A stretch of 64,000 nucleotides of DNA from Clytia hemisphaerica. Taxonomy: Eukaryota > Cnidaria > Hydrozoa > Leptothecata > Clytiidae. Made by a program: the position numbers and the translations under genes. This document shows, one piece after another, positions 34,535 to 45,914 of the stretch (its first letter is position 1; every line of letters begins with the position of its first letter). Where the stretch lies: contig CACVBU010000982.1 in NCBI GenBank assembly GCA_902728285.1, positions 565,912 through 629,911 of the forward strand, read 5' to 3'. The notes beneath the pieces were generated by a model. The model did not search any database. It was not told where the DNA came from and was given only the letters and a program-made list of their open reading frames with translations.

Positions 34535-35792
34535 AGATTTGTAACCATGGAGAATAGATCTTTTCATAAATTAACGAACATCACTTGCCTTGTATTCAAA
34601 CAATTACCATAGTGATTATATCCCTTGAGACAATAAATGATTTCTTTATGAATAGAAAGTAGTTTTGATAAAATCCGCTGGGAGTTAATCACCTTGACAA
34701 TAATTTCAAAACGAGGCAAGTGATGTTCGTGACATAATTTATGAAAAGCTATCGGCCCTCAGATTTTGAACATAAGATCTCTTATTTAGCATTCAAAAAA
34801 TTAAAAGGTAAGCCAGCCTCTAGGAATCGATGACTATATTACCGTATTAACCAACTTTACTCGTGATTGCTTCAATCATTTCTCATAGATTTGTAACTTA
34901 ATGTCTCTTGTTGATGCATTAGGTAGGACCATAAAAATATCACTTGATTTATGATACATAGATCTTTAATTTGTAGTTGTTGAGGCAATTTTTTAATATC
35001 TGAGAGCAAAATTTGCAGTCTAACGTTTCCTCAGACTATTTTGTCGAAATGTTTATTTTCCAGAGAAACTTAATGAAGAAAAGAAAATTCTCACAACATC
35101 ATCGGAATGACTTGTATAGTCACTGACAAAGATCTCAATATTGCGGCAGAAGGGGAGGACCTTATTATCCATGGTCATGGTAATATGAATGAATGGTGCA
35201 TTAAACAACATGGCGAATCAGGTACAGCTCTTTTGTAAGATAAAGTTGTAGAAAAACAAAGTTTAATACATAATTTTAGGAATCGCAATGATTTTGACAG
35301 TATTTTTTAGTCCGGGGAAATTTAGTGTTGACCCAAAATTTGCGTCCCGTAAAATTTTTTGATTGAAATTATTTTATTAAGTCCCTAGGAGTGAAAACCC
35401 TCCAGATCCACTTTTGTCACCTTGGGAATTTTCTATAATGAATGGCAGAATTTCAAAATATGTTTTAGAACTTAGGCATATTATATACCGTTGGAAAGGA
35501 TTTTTCTTGCTGAACAACTGTTTTGCCTACGATAAATTCTGAAAACGTACTCAGTGTGAGTAAAAAGCTATAGAAGATGTCAAAATGACGTCATCACTTT
35601 CAAAAAAATTGGCATTTGTTTCAAACTATTAAGTCTTATGTACCGTTTGAAAGGATTTTTCATGCTGAACAAATTTTTCTTACTTACGAAAAATTCTGAA
35701 AATACACGGAGTACCATAGTGTGCAACATCTGGGAGTTTGGATTTTTGGGTCTAAAACTATACAAAAATGCAGACTTGGTGTGTTCAAGGTA
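34535..35792. other. Intergenic stretch with a short imperfect duplication
   Basis: Two imperfect copies of a block containing GAAAGGATTTTTC..GCTGAACAA lie at about 35490-35550 and 35650-35710. No gene is seen. Confidence 0.45.
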
Positions 35793-36472
35793 CTCGGGTA
35801 ACTTAATGCATGTCCCAGAATTGCATTAATTTTTCCGCCCCACTTCTAGTCCCTAAACTATAACAAACTATACATTTTTGGAAGCGTATTTGGATGTAGA
35901 ATACCGTATTCGGTGTAACTTAAATTCTTTCTCAGTATAATTAGAGATATCTTAAGAAAACCTGATTATGACGTCATGATTGATGACGTCATAAATACAA
36001 AAAGTTGAATATCTCGAGAAATATAAATCAGAACTTTATGAAATTCGGACCAGTGGTAGAGTACATTGAGATGTTTCAAAAAAACTTGAAAAAATTTGAA
36101 AAAATTAATGATATCAGCAGAAATTGCAAGAATTTAAATTTTTCCAATAAAATGCTGACATCAGCTAATTTTCAATTTTTTTAAAAAGAATTCTCTTCCT
36201 CTTGATGAGTTCTATCATTGGTCCAAATTTCATAAAGTTTTGAGTATTAGTTCTTGAGATATTCAAAAATTTTGACGTCATAAATAATGACGTCATAATC
36301 ACGTTTTCTTAAAAAAATTCAAATTCTGCTGAGAAAGAATTTAAAGTTACACCGAATACGGTATTCTACATCCAAATACGCTTCCAAAAATGTATAGTTT
36401 GTTATGGTTCAGGGACTGGAACTGGGGTGGAAAAATTAATGCATTTTTGGGACATGCATTAAGTTACCCGAG
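35793..36472. mobile_element. 680-bp palindromic element with TA duplication
   Basis: The ends CTCGGGTAACTTAATGCATG and CATGCATTAAGTTACCCGAG (the latter spelled at 36453-36472) are exact inverted copies with TA outside each. The arms also pair over GGAAGCGTATTTGGATGTAG and TACCGTATTCGGTGTAAC. TGACGTCAT words cluster near the centre. Confidence 0.93.
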
Positions 36473-36479
36473 TAGTCCG

Positions 36480-36927
36480 CAAGACCAAAGTGAATCGATC
36501 CCTGCAGTTAACGTGTATGGGAAAATGACGCCCATTGGCAGGTTAGTTAGCGGTATTACAAGGAACAATTGGGTGTTTCCCTTTCAATTTTTGTTCCAAA
36601 ATCGCTTATGTATCTCCATCCACTTACATTCCAGTTAATGCGTCGTTGCAAAATCACTTATGTATCTCTGTGCACTTATATTCCAGTTAATGCGTCGTTC
36701 CAAAATCACTTATGTATCTCCATCCACTTACATTCCAGTTAATGCGTCGTTGCAATCAAGACTAAGATCGATCATAAACCTCGTCAATTAAAAAGAATGA
36801 GTACTACATCAGCAGAGAGACTGTAGGAATCTTTTTCCCTTACTTTTAGGTACTTGATAGCGCTGGCTACGGAATCAGGAAAAGTCAGTATTTACGAATG
36901 GTTGAAGGAATGGCACCACGTGACCAG
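36480..36927 (+). CDS. Possible exon pair of an unrecognised gene (WD-like)
   Basis: An exon ending at about 36541 (KMTPIGR, donor GGCAG|GTTAG) and an exon starting at 36850 (acceptor TACTTTTAG) are compatible in phase. The second reads YLIALATESGKVSIYEWL, which looks like a beta-propeller (WD40) blade. The upstream limit coincides with the end of the palindromic element at 36472, and no further exons were found. It may be a gene fragment cut by insertions. Low confidence. Confidence 0.25.
36597..36750 (+). repeat. 52-bp tandem repeat, three copies
   Basis: The unit contains CACTTACATTCCAGTTAATG and CGTCGTTSCAAAATCACTTA. Three copies lie between the two possible exons. Confidence 0.9.
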
Positions 36928-37323
36928 TGAAAAACGTATCCTTTTCTTCAATTTTAAAGCCTTATTTGAGAAATTTGAGATTAGGAAAAGCCATAGTCTA
37001 TGGCAATGGATATCCGGGACAAGGCATGCAGGGTTACTGTAAGGGTTAGGGGTTTGTCGCAGACGCTCAAAAAGCAACAAAGAGACTTTCTTAATCTCGT
37101 AAAACAAAAAGTCCCGGATTGAAGTGAAGAGAAAGGATGAAAAATAGGCTAAAATTGATTTATAATGCGCAATGTATTTCCTTTCAAACAATCAGGATAT
37201 CATATCATTTCCTCCACCCACTAAAATTGAATGGTTCTGTAATCAATCTTCTCAAAGCCTTTTTTACTTCTCCTGAAAGTCTTTTGATTTCATTTTGCTA
37301 TCATGGCGCGGTTTTTTTGTTGT

Positions 37324-37808
37324 TATCATTCGACATTTATAGTTCGTGAGCGAACGGGTTGAAAACATCTCCATCTTCGTCTTCACTCTCGTCGTCAAGT
37401 TCGTATTCGCCCATTTTTTCCTCGCATTCCTCCTCCGATTCTTCGCTTTCCTCCTCTTCGCCGCTGTCACTGGCATAAGCTCCTGCAGCGATGTGGCCGT
37501 ACCGCTCTACCCATTCAGGGTCGGGTTGAAAGGGTGGAAAGAGGCGCAACAGTGACGTCCTTCATCTTCACTTTCGCTATCCTCATCAACATCGTCCCCT
37601 TTGACACCACTTTCACTTTCAGTTTCGCTTTCGCCATCTGTTTCATATTCCGATTCACTACAGTGTGATACGAACATTCACTTTGGTAACTCTTATCACA
37701 AAAATAATCATGGTTTACTTCGTTCTCGAACTCTTTCTCCTGGATGGGAAACAATGTTTCGATTCCCATTGACTCGACCGTATCGTAGTCCCATCCAATT
37801 TCTTCCAA
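37324..37808 (-). pseudogene. Frame-broken acidic protein remnant
   Basis: Read on the minus strand, coding-like sequence moves through three frames. It starts with a segment with GWDYDTVESMG and FCDKSYQSE (from 37808), then an acidic Ser/Glu tract (SESEYETDGESETESESG) in a second frame, then PDPEWVERYGHIAAGAY followed by a long Glu-rich tail ending FNPFAHEL in a third. The consistent composition across the frame changes suggests one former protein with two indels, or unrecognised short introns. The family is not recognised. Confidence 0.4.
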
Positions 37809-38326
37809 ACATTCCTATGGAAGTTTACCCGTCAACATAAAGAATTCGAAAGAGATCCTGCTTTTGCACTTTCTTAACTTGCCACATATTGAAGGGGTCT
37901 GAGAAATAAGCTAAAAGAGCGAGAAAAATCAGAATTGATACTCCTAAAATTGATAATTGAGAAATTGATAAATTCTTGATTTAAGCACGTCTAATTTACA
38001 GAACAGAAAAGTCTCTTACAACTGAAGAAAAGGTGTATAGTTGAAGAGTGTTCGGGAAATTACTCCAATGTTGATGAAATAATTTGGATTGGATCTATCT
38101 ATCTAATTGAAAATTAGCATAAGGTGTGAACCCATACTCGTGTAAAATTTAAATCCAACATAAATATAAATTGTATTAGGTACAAGTTTTATTGAAAATT
38201 AATTAATATGGTAAGTAAAATTTTTATTGCTGAATATACAAGATAAATAAAAGTATTTAGTAGGCCTCGGAAATGATGCAAAAAGTACTCGGCTCTCTAT
38301 CTATGGTTACAGGTGGCATTCATGAT
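37809..38326. other. AT-rich spacer without a recognised gene
   Basis: Nothing identifiable beyond simple AT-rich sequence. Confidence 0.4.
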
Positions 38327-39384
38327 TTAAAACACGTCGTATGAATTGCTCCACAAAGGTGTTCAATATGTAAACCACAAGTCATTATACAGCTTTCAGA
38401 GTATGATAACAAAAATCAACACTTTAAGTTATCATCGATATAGGTGTAATCCTTACCTGTAGATGACTGTTTTGTCATCTATAGTAAGGTGGATGATGAT
38501 CATGGGGCTGAATGACTTGTATGAGTTAAAAGCTTTGGACCTTGGTGCTGCAACACACCTCGCGTACCCATGACTGACCTCAACCTACTGATGTCTGTCT
38601 TCCAATAGTTAAAAAGTGAATAAACTTTTGCTAAAGGGAAATTTTATGGAATAAGAATCGACGAAGTGTTTCTAGAAAAAAGAAATTAAAGAAAATCAAT
38701 ATCCAATCATAGAATTAACAGTTATTAAATTTCTTACAGCTATTGAGAATGAGATAAAAATAATCTATTTTTTTGTTTGGACTTACCTAGACTAGAGTTT
38801 ACTTCTCGCTGAACTTTGCTTTTTGATAATATTTGATGACGCCGAGTCCAGTGAGTGTGTAGTCTTGGTGAGGTCGCCATTTTGAAAGAAAAAACCAAAA
38901 TATTCAAAAAGAACAAAAAAAACCGCTTGGAGTTGTAAATTATAGTTAGAGTTGTGAAAAAAAAAACATGAATAAAAAGATTGCTTCATCCTATATTTAA
39001 ATTTCATTAACCCAGACGGTATCATAGAAATTTTCTGAATTTCGGCACAAAGATGCAAATGTTTCATCATATACTCCCCTCAATGTTTGGTATAGTTTTC
39101 AATTATTGGAAGGCAGCATCAGCAAGTTGAGGTCAGTCATGGGAACGCGAGGTGTGTTGCAGCACCAAGGTCCGAAGCTTTTAACTCATACAAGTCATTC
39201 AGCCCCATGATCATCATCCACCTTACTATAGATGACAAAACAGTCATCTACAGGTAAGGATTACACCTATACTGATGATAACTTGAAGTGTTGATTTTTG
39301 TTATTATACTCTGAATGCTGTATGATGACTTGTGGTTTGCACATTGAACACCTTTGTGGAGCAATCCATGCGATATGTTTTATT
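38327..39384. mobile_element. 1.1 kb inverted-repeat element, copy B
   Basis: Near-identical to copy A (33459-34534) through arms and centre, for example CGACGAAGTGTTTCTAGAAA and GACGCCGAGTCCAGTGAGTG. Small indels separate the two. Copy A has CTCCATAAAGGTG where copy B has CTCCACAAAGGTG. Confidence 0.9.
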
Positions 39385-39423
39385 ACAAGATTTGTAATTA
39401 AAGAGACGTTATGGAAGCTTTAG

Positions 39424-39577
39424 CATAGGCGTAGCGAGATACCCTGCAAACTTTATGAGGGAGTGCAGACGTTTATAACATATTCATTATCTTTTGATAA
39501 AACAAAGACAATAATTACAGTGTCGTAAAAACCGTTCTCATCCATAAATTTTGCAGGGTAATGTCGCTACGCCTATG
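39424..39577. mobile_element. 154-bp MITE with TTTAG duplication
   Basis: The ends CATAGGCGTAGCGA and TCGCTACGCCTATG are inverted, and ACCCTGCAAA / TTTTGCAGGGT pair inside. TTTAG is present directly on both sides (39419-39423 and 39578-39582). Confidence 0.88.
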
Positions 39578-40667
39578 TTTAGACTTTTGAATTTGTAGCA
39601 AAGAGGTAATAGAAAACCAAAGCATAAAAACCAGTAAAAAACTGCAAAAACTAAAATTAGGGTTGTAAAATTAATGTTATTTGTTTAAAGACTGAGTCAC
39701 CCTTTTATAAGCACCGCATCCATAAGAGCACCGCACCCAAAATCTCAAAAATTCCACAAGCTCCATGAGCGGCAAGGAGCTGTGACACAGCAAGGGGTGA
39801 TTGTAACTCAATAACAAGTTTTCATATTCATAGGCAAGGGGGCCAAAGCATATGGTCTCTTAAAAGTTATTTAGGTATTCGCCTAATTTCTGGCTAAAAT
39901 TAGCAATTGAAGGGCCCTAATTAGAATGTAATTATCGAAGTGATTTGGTTCTTATGTCTAGGAGTACAAAATTTTCACCTATCACTCCCGTAAGAGTTAA
40001 TTTTGCAGGCGGAAAAAGTGGCGTGATGGTGTGAATTTTAGGTCCGCTGGGGGGGGGGGGGGCTTTTCTTCGACTCGAGTTTGGGAAAAAACTGACCCTG
40101 TGAGACTAATTTAAGGCTTTCTGATTTTTGCAACCCTTAGAAAAAAAGCCGACCCTTACCATCCACATATATCAAGCACCCATTTTTGACTAAGTACCCC
40201 CTCGATCTTCTACTACCTTTAAAGTTAAGGTTGTGAGAAAAGTATACAAATTGGGAAGAAAAGCGTAGGAGTTCAACATTAATTATTTCTTTTTTTATAA
40301 TTGATTCATTTCCTAATACAATAGCTATATTTTTATAACTTTTCCATGATTTAAAGGTTTTCAATTTTTAGATTTAATTTGTTTGGGTGTGATAAATAGT
40401 TCTTTTCTTCAAATAAAGAGTATTGAATTTTTTAATTATTATTTAATCTATTTGATATAATTCGATATTTTTAAGTCGCTGTACGTTCTTATCCTTACCT
40501 CTTTCAAATTTCTGTTCAAGGTGTAGTCTGTCTGGATATAGAGCAGGAGGAAAGTTACAAAGCCAAAAATTCTAGGAAGACCTTTGAATATACTATATAT
40601 ATATATCGGGAATTGATTTCTAGTGTTAGTATATACTATACGATTCAGATATTGTGACATCGTTACT
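39578..40667. other. Upstream region of the GPCR gene
   Basis: It includes a G-run (about 40050-40063) that may be one end of a G-run element, and a (TA)n tract near 40590-40606. No upstream coding exon is seen. Confidence 0.45.
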
Positions 40668-41543
40668 ATGATGGATCAAATGTATATCGGAATAATATTA
40701 TATTCCGTTTCAGGTTTGCTCCACATTATCGGGTTTACCTTACTACGGCGATGGCGCCGAAGTTCTCCATCTTCAACGTCACAACGATTGTACATGTTAT
40801 CTTTATCTATGACGGAGATAATTTTATCTGTTGGTGGTATAAACTTACGAACCCTGTATATAACAAAGGCAGACAGATTGACTCAAACCTACGCTGAATA
40901 CCTGCAACTAACACTTGTTAATTTGCTGTACACGCTAATGATGATTGCACTCACTTTCGATCGCTTCTTAAGCGTCCGCTTAAGTATCTACTATAATGTT
41001 AAATGGTCAACTCTCAAAACGAAAATTGTCATTTGCTTGGTTCCTAGTCTAGCCGTCACCTTGACTGTATTGATTGTCGTGATTTATCAGCCATGGCAGA
41101 AACCTTCGAATTGGAGACTTATTTTCAATATCATTTTCCTTTATCTGGTACCAATTTTCGACTTTCTTTTTCTTGCAGTTTCTTTGCTTTCTTATGGCTA
41201 TTTGTACATGAAAATACGACAAAATTGGGCTGCAGAGCGAAAACAAGTCGCTAGTCTAAATACCAGCAGTGGAAGCCTAGATGTGGTGATAACCTCACCA
41301 AAGCAAATCAAAAGAGGTTTCTACACGCCGACTATCTTGATTGTGACTTATATTATCTTTTGGGCTATTCCCGATCTAATTTACGCCTTTCATGCTTTTC
41401 AAGGTGTCCAGATAGCCAAAGAATTGAGAGATTCTTTAACTATGTTGTATCCAGTGGGAAGTATTGTGGATGCGTTAGTCTTGATTTTATTACCTTTTTC
41501 TGGCACTATCAAACGAAGGATGAAAAGATACTTGGTAACATAA
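40668..41543 (+). CDS. Rhodopsin-like (class A) G-protein-coupled receptor, orphan, single exon
   Basis: The 291-residue product has seven hydrophobic helices, at about residues 5-26, 42-62, 78-108, 118-142, 154-185, 215-243 and 254-278. Helix 3 ends in DRF, standing in for the DRY motif. Helix 2 carries LSLSMTE where family members usually have LxxxD. Helix 6 has a conserved-looking FWAIP (compare CWxP). Helix 7 lacks NPxxY. No Cys is visible at the top of helix 3, so the usual extracellular disulfide may be missing. The cytoplasmic tail is only about ten residues (KRRMKRYLVT). Intronless receptors of this shape are numerous in cnidarians. The ligand is unknown. The Met-Met at 40668 was chosen over the earlier in-frame Met at 40623 because it places helix 1 close to the N-terminus. 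Confidence 0.85.
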   Translation: MMDQMYIGIILYSVSGLLHIIGFTLLRRWRRSSPSSTSQRLYMLSLSMTEIILSVGGINLRTLYITKADRLTQTYAEYLQLTLVNLLYTLMMIALTFDRFLSVRLSIYYNVKWSTLKTKIVICLVPSLAVTLTVLIVVIYQPWQKPSNWRLIFNIIFLYLVPIFDFLFLAVSLLSYGYLYMKIRQNWAAERKQVASLNTSSGSLDVVITSPKQIKRGFYTPTILIVTYIIFWAIPDLIYAFHAFQGVQIAKELRDSLTMLYPVGSIVDALVLILLPFSGTIKRRMKRYLVT

Positions 41544-42431
41544 TTGCTGCTGAAAACTTTCAACAGTGCAAGATAGAGGGTGTACAATCGCGTATACAAT
41601 GTGTAGCCTGGTTATATATAGCACCTCAGTAACTAAATACCTCAGACAAAGTTTGGATTAAATTAGAAGACCCTGGCATTTTTTGTCAAGGAGTTTTGAA
41701 GGAAATTCTGGAGACTTTGTTTGGAGTTTGGATCATTTGCACAATAATAGTGCACTTGTTCCAATCTCCTACCCAGAGCCGCTACTTGCGCCATTATTTG
41801 ATTTTACTGATAGATGTGATGTAACCATTTCCAGAATTATCAAAAAGACGAGCTAAAGGAATGGACACGAGTTTGCACTGGTTCTTATTTCATTAAATTT
41901 AAGATAATATATTTGGTAACATATTTACTGCTTTAGAGCTTTAAGCTTTAAGAGGTATGGGATTCTGTAAGAGCAACCTTTCAAGAAGTTTTTATAGCTT
42001 TTTATGGCAACTGGTACGAAAGATATGTTTTTAAAAATTTAATTTTAATTAATAACTTTATATTTTCAAAAAAATTTAATTACATCGGCTAAATCTCGAA
42101 TTTCTCTATGTATTCTGAATAGAAGACTTTCTCTAAACAGTAAGTCATAACTATAAAGTTATTGTGAATTCTTTAGAGAAAGTCAGTACCTATAAATTTT
42201 AGTTGTCTCCGTTAAGAGATATTAAATGTAACGTAATAAATGTAAACGTGAAATATTCAGCCGAAAATGGTAATGTACGGGAAAAAAAACAGACATACTT
42301 TTAGGTTTTACGCTACCCTACTATTCAGAGAACGTTTTTTCTGCATTCTATTTTTAACCCCCTACTTACCTTGTCTAAACGATAGGCTCGTTTGAGTGTT
42401 ATCAATCAATGTTATCGATTAGCGCTCTAGA
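41544..42431. other. Downstream region of the GPCR gene
   Basis: AT-rich. Imperfect inverted words (CTTTCTCTAAACAGTAAGTCAT versus TTCTTTAGAGAAAGTCAGTA) lie at 42127-42190. No gene is seen. Confidence 0.4.
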
Positions 42432-42815
42432 AATTGATTAGAAAGCCTTTAGATAGATATGAGCCCTCCGAATGCGTTCGGGATGGGTCCTACCCACGAA
42501 GGAGTAGGAATCACGGCGCATATAGACACTGCGACTTGACAGACGCGAGCTGCCAAGCCATGGCGTATACCATGACACTCGAACGACACTGGGAGAGCAA
42601 TACTCACGTGAGGCCGAACCTTATTAGTGCCATAACACGTCATGATGTCTGTCTAATCTACCTACACTCTTGTATCAGAGTCAAAGTAAATGGTACCCGA
42701 TTCCCCTCACATTACATGGGTTGATTCGGGCGAAGGTGTATTCACTTACCAAGTGAATCGTAGAGACACAGTGGGTATCGAACGCTGGGGCCTCAAGGAT
42801 GATAACCACTATATC
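42432..42815 (-). mobile_element. tRNA-derived SINE, second family
   Basis: On the minus strand a tRNA-like head (GGCGTAGTGATATAGTGGTT, then a B-box-like CGTTCGATACCC) starts near 42822 and is followed by about 330 bp of body. The higher GC content contrasts with its AT-rich surroundings. The words AACGACACTGGGA recur at 44967, which may be a fragment of a related copy. Confidence 0.65.
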
Positions 42816-42839
42816 ACTACGCCTTTTTTACCAAAAAAA

Positions 42840-43582
42840 ATAATAAGCTCAAATATCGATGTAAAAATATACTCTGACTGACTAGCTGTATATCTATAGG
42901 TTGAAATAGTTTCAATCGTCATTATCATACCAAATAAGGAAAATATTTAAACCGTAAAACTCCTGCTTGGGAATATGTAACACGCGTAAACATTTTTTCT
43001 TTAGTAAAATTCTGAATATACTGTCAATGAAGTTTGTCCTGAATTTCCTATGTATAATGCTTTCTACGTTTCATAGATAAACAAAACAGCTGGGTGTTCT
43101 CACATGTCTTTTGGTGTTTCCCTTTTAGAGCATATTTGAGCTGTCACTTATGTTTGATGTTATAAGATTTATACATTTACATGACATGATGACATGGAAT
43201 TCCGAAATAGAGCCAGTTCTTTGACCAGTTTTCCAAGGCATCAATATGTCTTCCTGTATCCGAGTGGATCGGCACTTTTGAATAATAATAATGTAAATAT
43301 ACAATAGGAAGGATGGTCTCGGTTATGGTAGTAAATATAAACTTATTATTAACATGGTTGTTCGGCTGTTTTAACCGAATTTGTATTTGTATTCGACCGG
43401 ACCATTAATCTGCTTTGAGTAGAAGTTCTTTTGAATTGAATACAAATTTTAGTTAAAAAAAAGCTAAACGTACGGTGGTTTGTTAGTGCGTACAAAGCAG
43501 ATATAGTTAGCTAACTAACTGGGTCCAAAACCCAATATATTATGAATTAGCGTGCTAACTCGACTTATAGCGCAGAGCCCGC
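42840..43582. other. AT-rich spacer, no gene recognised
   Basis: No coding or clear repeat structure is seen. Confidence 0.4.
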
Positions 43583-44036
43583 GCTACCGGGGGGGCATGT
43601 CTCCCCTCCCCCACTTTTTTGCAAAGCAAAAAGTTATCTTTTTCTTTTCAGTGCGCTTGCCAATAAAAACGTTAGAACCTTTTTAAAGGGGACATGGTTT
43701 GTATTATCTTTAGGAAAATCAGAACAAAAAGGAAGCTGTTTTAGCCAAATAAGGCAGGTCAAAATCGAAAATTTTCCGGCCCGTCGAAAAGTAAAGTAAG
43801 TAAAGGGTCGGAAAAATCTGAAAATCAACTTTCAGTCCCACTAAGGATAAGAATTTCAACTTTTTAACCCCGGAAAGATCGAAATTTGGTCAAAATTGGT
43901 CAAATTTGTACCGTAAGGATCGTAAAATCCACAAAATTTTCCTTTGTTTTCTCCGTTTTAGTCCCGGTAAGGGTTGGAGGGTCGAAAGTCGGGCGGCGCC
44001 TCCCCGTCAGCTCGCAACCCTAGTACCCCCCGGGAC
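43583..44036. mobile_element. G-run-tipped repeat element, diverged copy
   Basis: It begins TACCGGGGGGGCATG and ends CGCAACCCTAGTACCCCCCGGG. The right end is of the same type as those at 45906 and 55408. The interior has repeated GTCCCGGTAAGG-like words. A target duplication could not be fixed. Confidence 0.55.
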
Positions 44037-44132
44037 GATCACACATGACGATATGCGTAAATTCCAAAAAGTCCAATAATAGCCTGCTATGCTGAAAAGA
44101 ACCAAGGTCCTCTTTTTTCCGTCAGCATATAA

Positions 44133-45421
44133 GAGTCTGCTAAATGACGCGCCTTACGCGCCCACGCGCCCTCATATTTCTAACGCGCCTTCGCGCCTTA
44201 CGCGCCCACGCGCCTACGCGCCTTGAAAATTTGACGCGCCCTATGATTTCGACGCGCCTTGAAAATTTGACGCGCCCTAGAATTTCGACGCGCCTTGAAA
44301 ATTTGACGCGCCTTAGAATTTCGACGCGCCTTCAAAATTTGACGCGCCCTATGATTTCGACGCGCCTTCAAAATTTGACGCGCCCTATGATTTCGACGCG
44401 CCTTGAAAATTTGACGCGCCCTAGAATTTCGACGCGCCTTGAAAATTTGACGCGCCCTAAGATTTCGACACGCCTTAGGGTTTTGATGTGCCTTAAGTTT
44501 TCGACGGTTTTGACGGACGGAATAATGGGACCGGTTTAATCATACATGGTTGGTATATAAAAGAATGACGGTGTTAGCAAAATGATCATTTCTTAAGAGA
44601 TTAGCCTAAAGTCGACCCGTTCCATTTATCGGCTGTACACTTTATGTACGCTTTAGTCTATTTCATTGAATTTGTGCATGCTACACGTTATTTCTATTCA
44701 ATTTACAGGGGAAAATGCACAAATTTGTCCCTTCACAGAAAACCCAACTTTTTGTAATCATCTTTGACTTGGAAATTTTTGAAAAGTTTTCCATTGTCGC
44801 TGTCTTTGTTAAATGTACATCTCAATTTGAAAAAGAGTGATTTAAAATAATAATTTGATTACTGCAGTGACGTAGAAAAAAATCATGTACTGAAAACACA
44901 AATTATGGCTTGGTAATGGTAATAAAATACTCGGGAAAAAGGTTTGTATCCTCAATCGCTCATAGAACGACACTGGGATAACAACAACATTCTTTATGAG
45001 ACATGGAGAAAACTCTGATCTTCAAGTCAATCTCATTAATGTCAGTTATTTAGGTAGTGTCAAATTATCAGGGCGCGTCAAATTATCAGGTCGCGTCGAT
45101 TTTTTAGGGCGCGTCAAATTATCTGGGCGCGTCAAATTATCAGGGCGCGTCGATATTTTAAGGCGCATCAAATTTTTAAGGCGCGTCAAATTACCAGGGT
45201 GCGTCGATATTCTAAGGCGCGTCAAATTTTTAGGGCGCGTCAAATTACCAGGGCGCGTCGATATTTTAAGGCGCGTCAAATTTTTAGGGCGCGTCAAATT
45301 ACCAGGGCGCGTGGGCGCGTGGACGCGTAACATTTTAGGGCGCGTAAGGCGCGTAAGGCACGAAGGCGCGTTAAAAATATGAGGGCGCGTAGGCGCGTAA
45401 GGCGCGTCATTTAGCAGACTC
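44133..45421. mobile_element. 1.3 kb foldback element with tandem-array arms, 10-bp target duplication (Mutator-like)
   Basis: The outer ends GAGTCTGCTAAATGACGCGCC and the inverted GGCGCGTCATTTAGCAGACTC match, and the direct repeat CAGCATATAA lies outside both (44123-44132 and 45422-45431). Each arm is a tandem array built on TGACGCGCC. In the left arm the unit alternates CTTGAAAATT with CTAGAATTTC; the right arm uses a different spacer set (CTGGTAATT, CTAAAAATT, TTAAAATATC). The central 490 bp have no gene. The 9-10 bp duplication and long arms fit Mutator-like (MULE) foldback elements, which is an inference without a transposase. Long open frames in the arms are products of the repeats. Confidence 0.9.
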
Positions 45422-45546
45422 CAGCATATAATTAGGGACACATACAGAATTCAGAATGTGACATTTAGAGCGGCACTAACCAGCTAACGTGCGGCACCTC
45501 GGCTGCTGACTGTTCTTTTTGCTGTGCTGTGGTGTTAAGATTTAGG

Positions 45547-45906
45547 CCCGGGGGGGGGGGGTACTTAGGCAAAATGGGTGCCGGGTATGTGCGAGCCATA
45601 AGGGTACCTTTTCTCGTTCCTCAAAAGTCTCTCAAAGGGGTACAAATTCAAAAGTTAGTCTCTGAAAGGGTCCCAAAATCACGAAAGTCAAAAATTTCTC
45701 TCTCAAAGGGTCACAATTTCCAAAAATTTTGACCAAAATTTGGTGAAAATCAAACCAAAATTTGGAAAAAATGGACCAAAATTTAGGAAAAATTCTCTCA
45801 AAGGGTCCCAAAATCACCAAAATTTTGTCTCTCAAAGGGTCGATTTTCGATTTTCGGCTCGGACATACCCCCGTCACCTCGCAAACCTAGTACCCCCCCC
45901 CCCGGG
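45547..45906. mobile_element. G-run-tipped MITE with 8-bp duplication
   Basis: A 360-bp element that starts CCCGGGGG (about 13 G) and ends with a C-run and CCCGGG. The direct repeat GATTTAGG lies on both sides (45539-45546 and 45907-45914). The interior repeats TCTCTCAAAGGGTCMCAAA several times. An 8-bp duplication would suit a hAT-type mobilising enzyme. Confidence 0.9.
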
Positions 45907-45914
45907 GATTTAGG

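Noticed and set aside
44144-45441. Long open frames of Arg/Leu/Thr-rich repeats on both strands
   Set aside because: They are simply the translation of the tandem arrays of the foldback element. They occur symmetrically in both arms and lack any start, splice or composition evidence of a gene.
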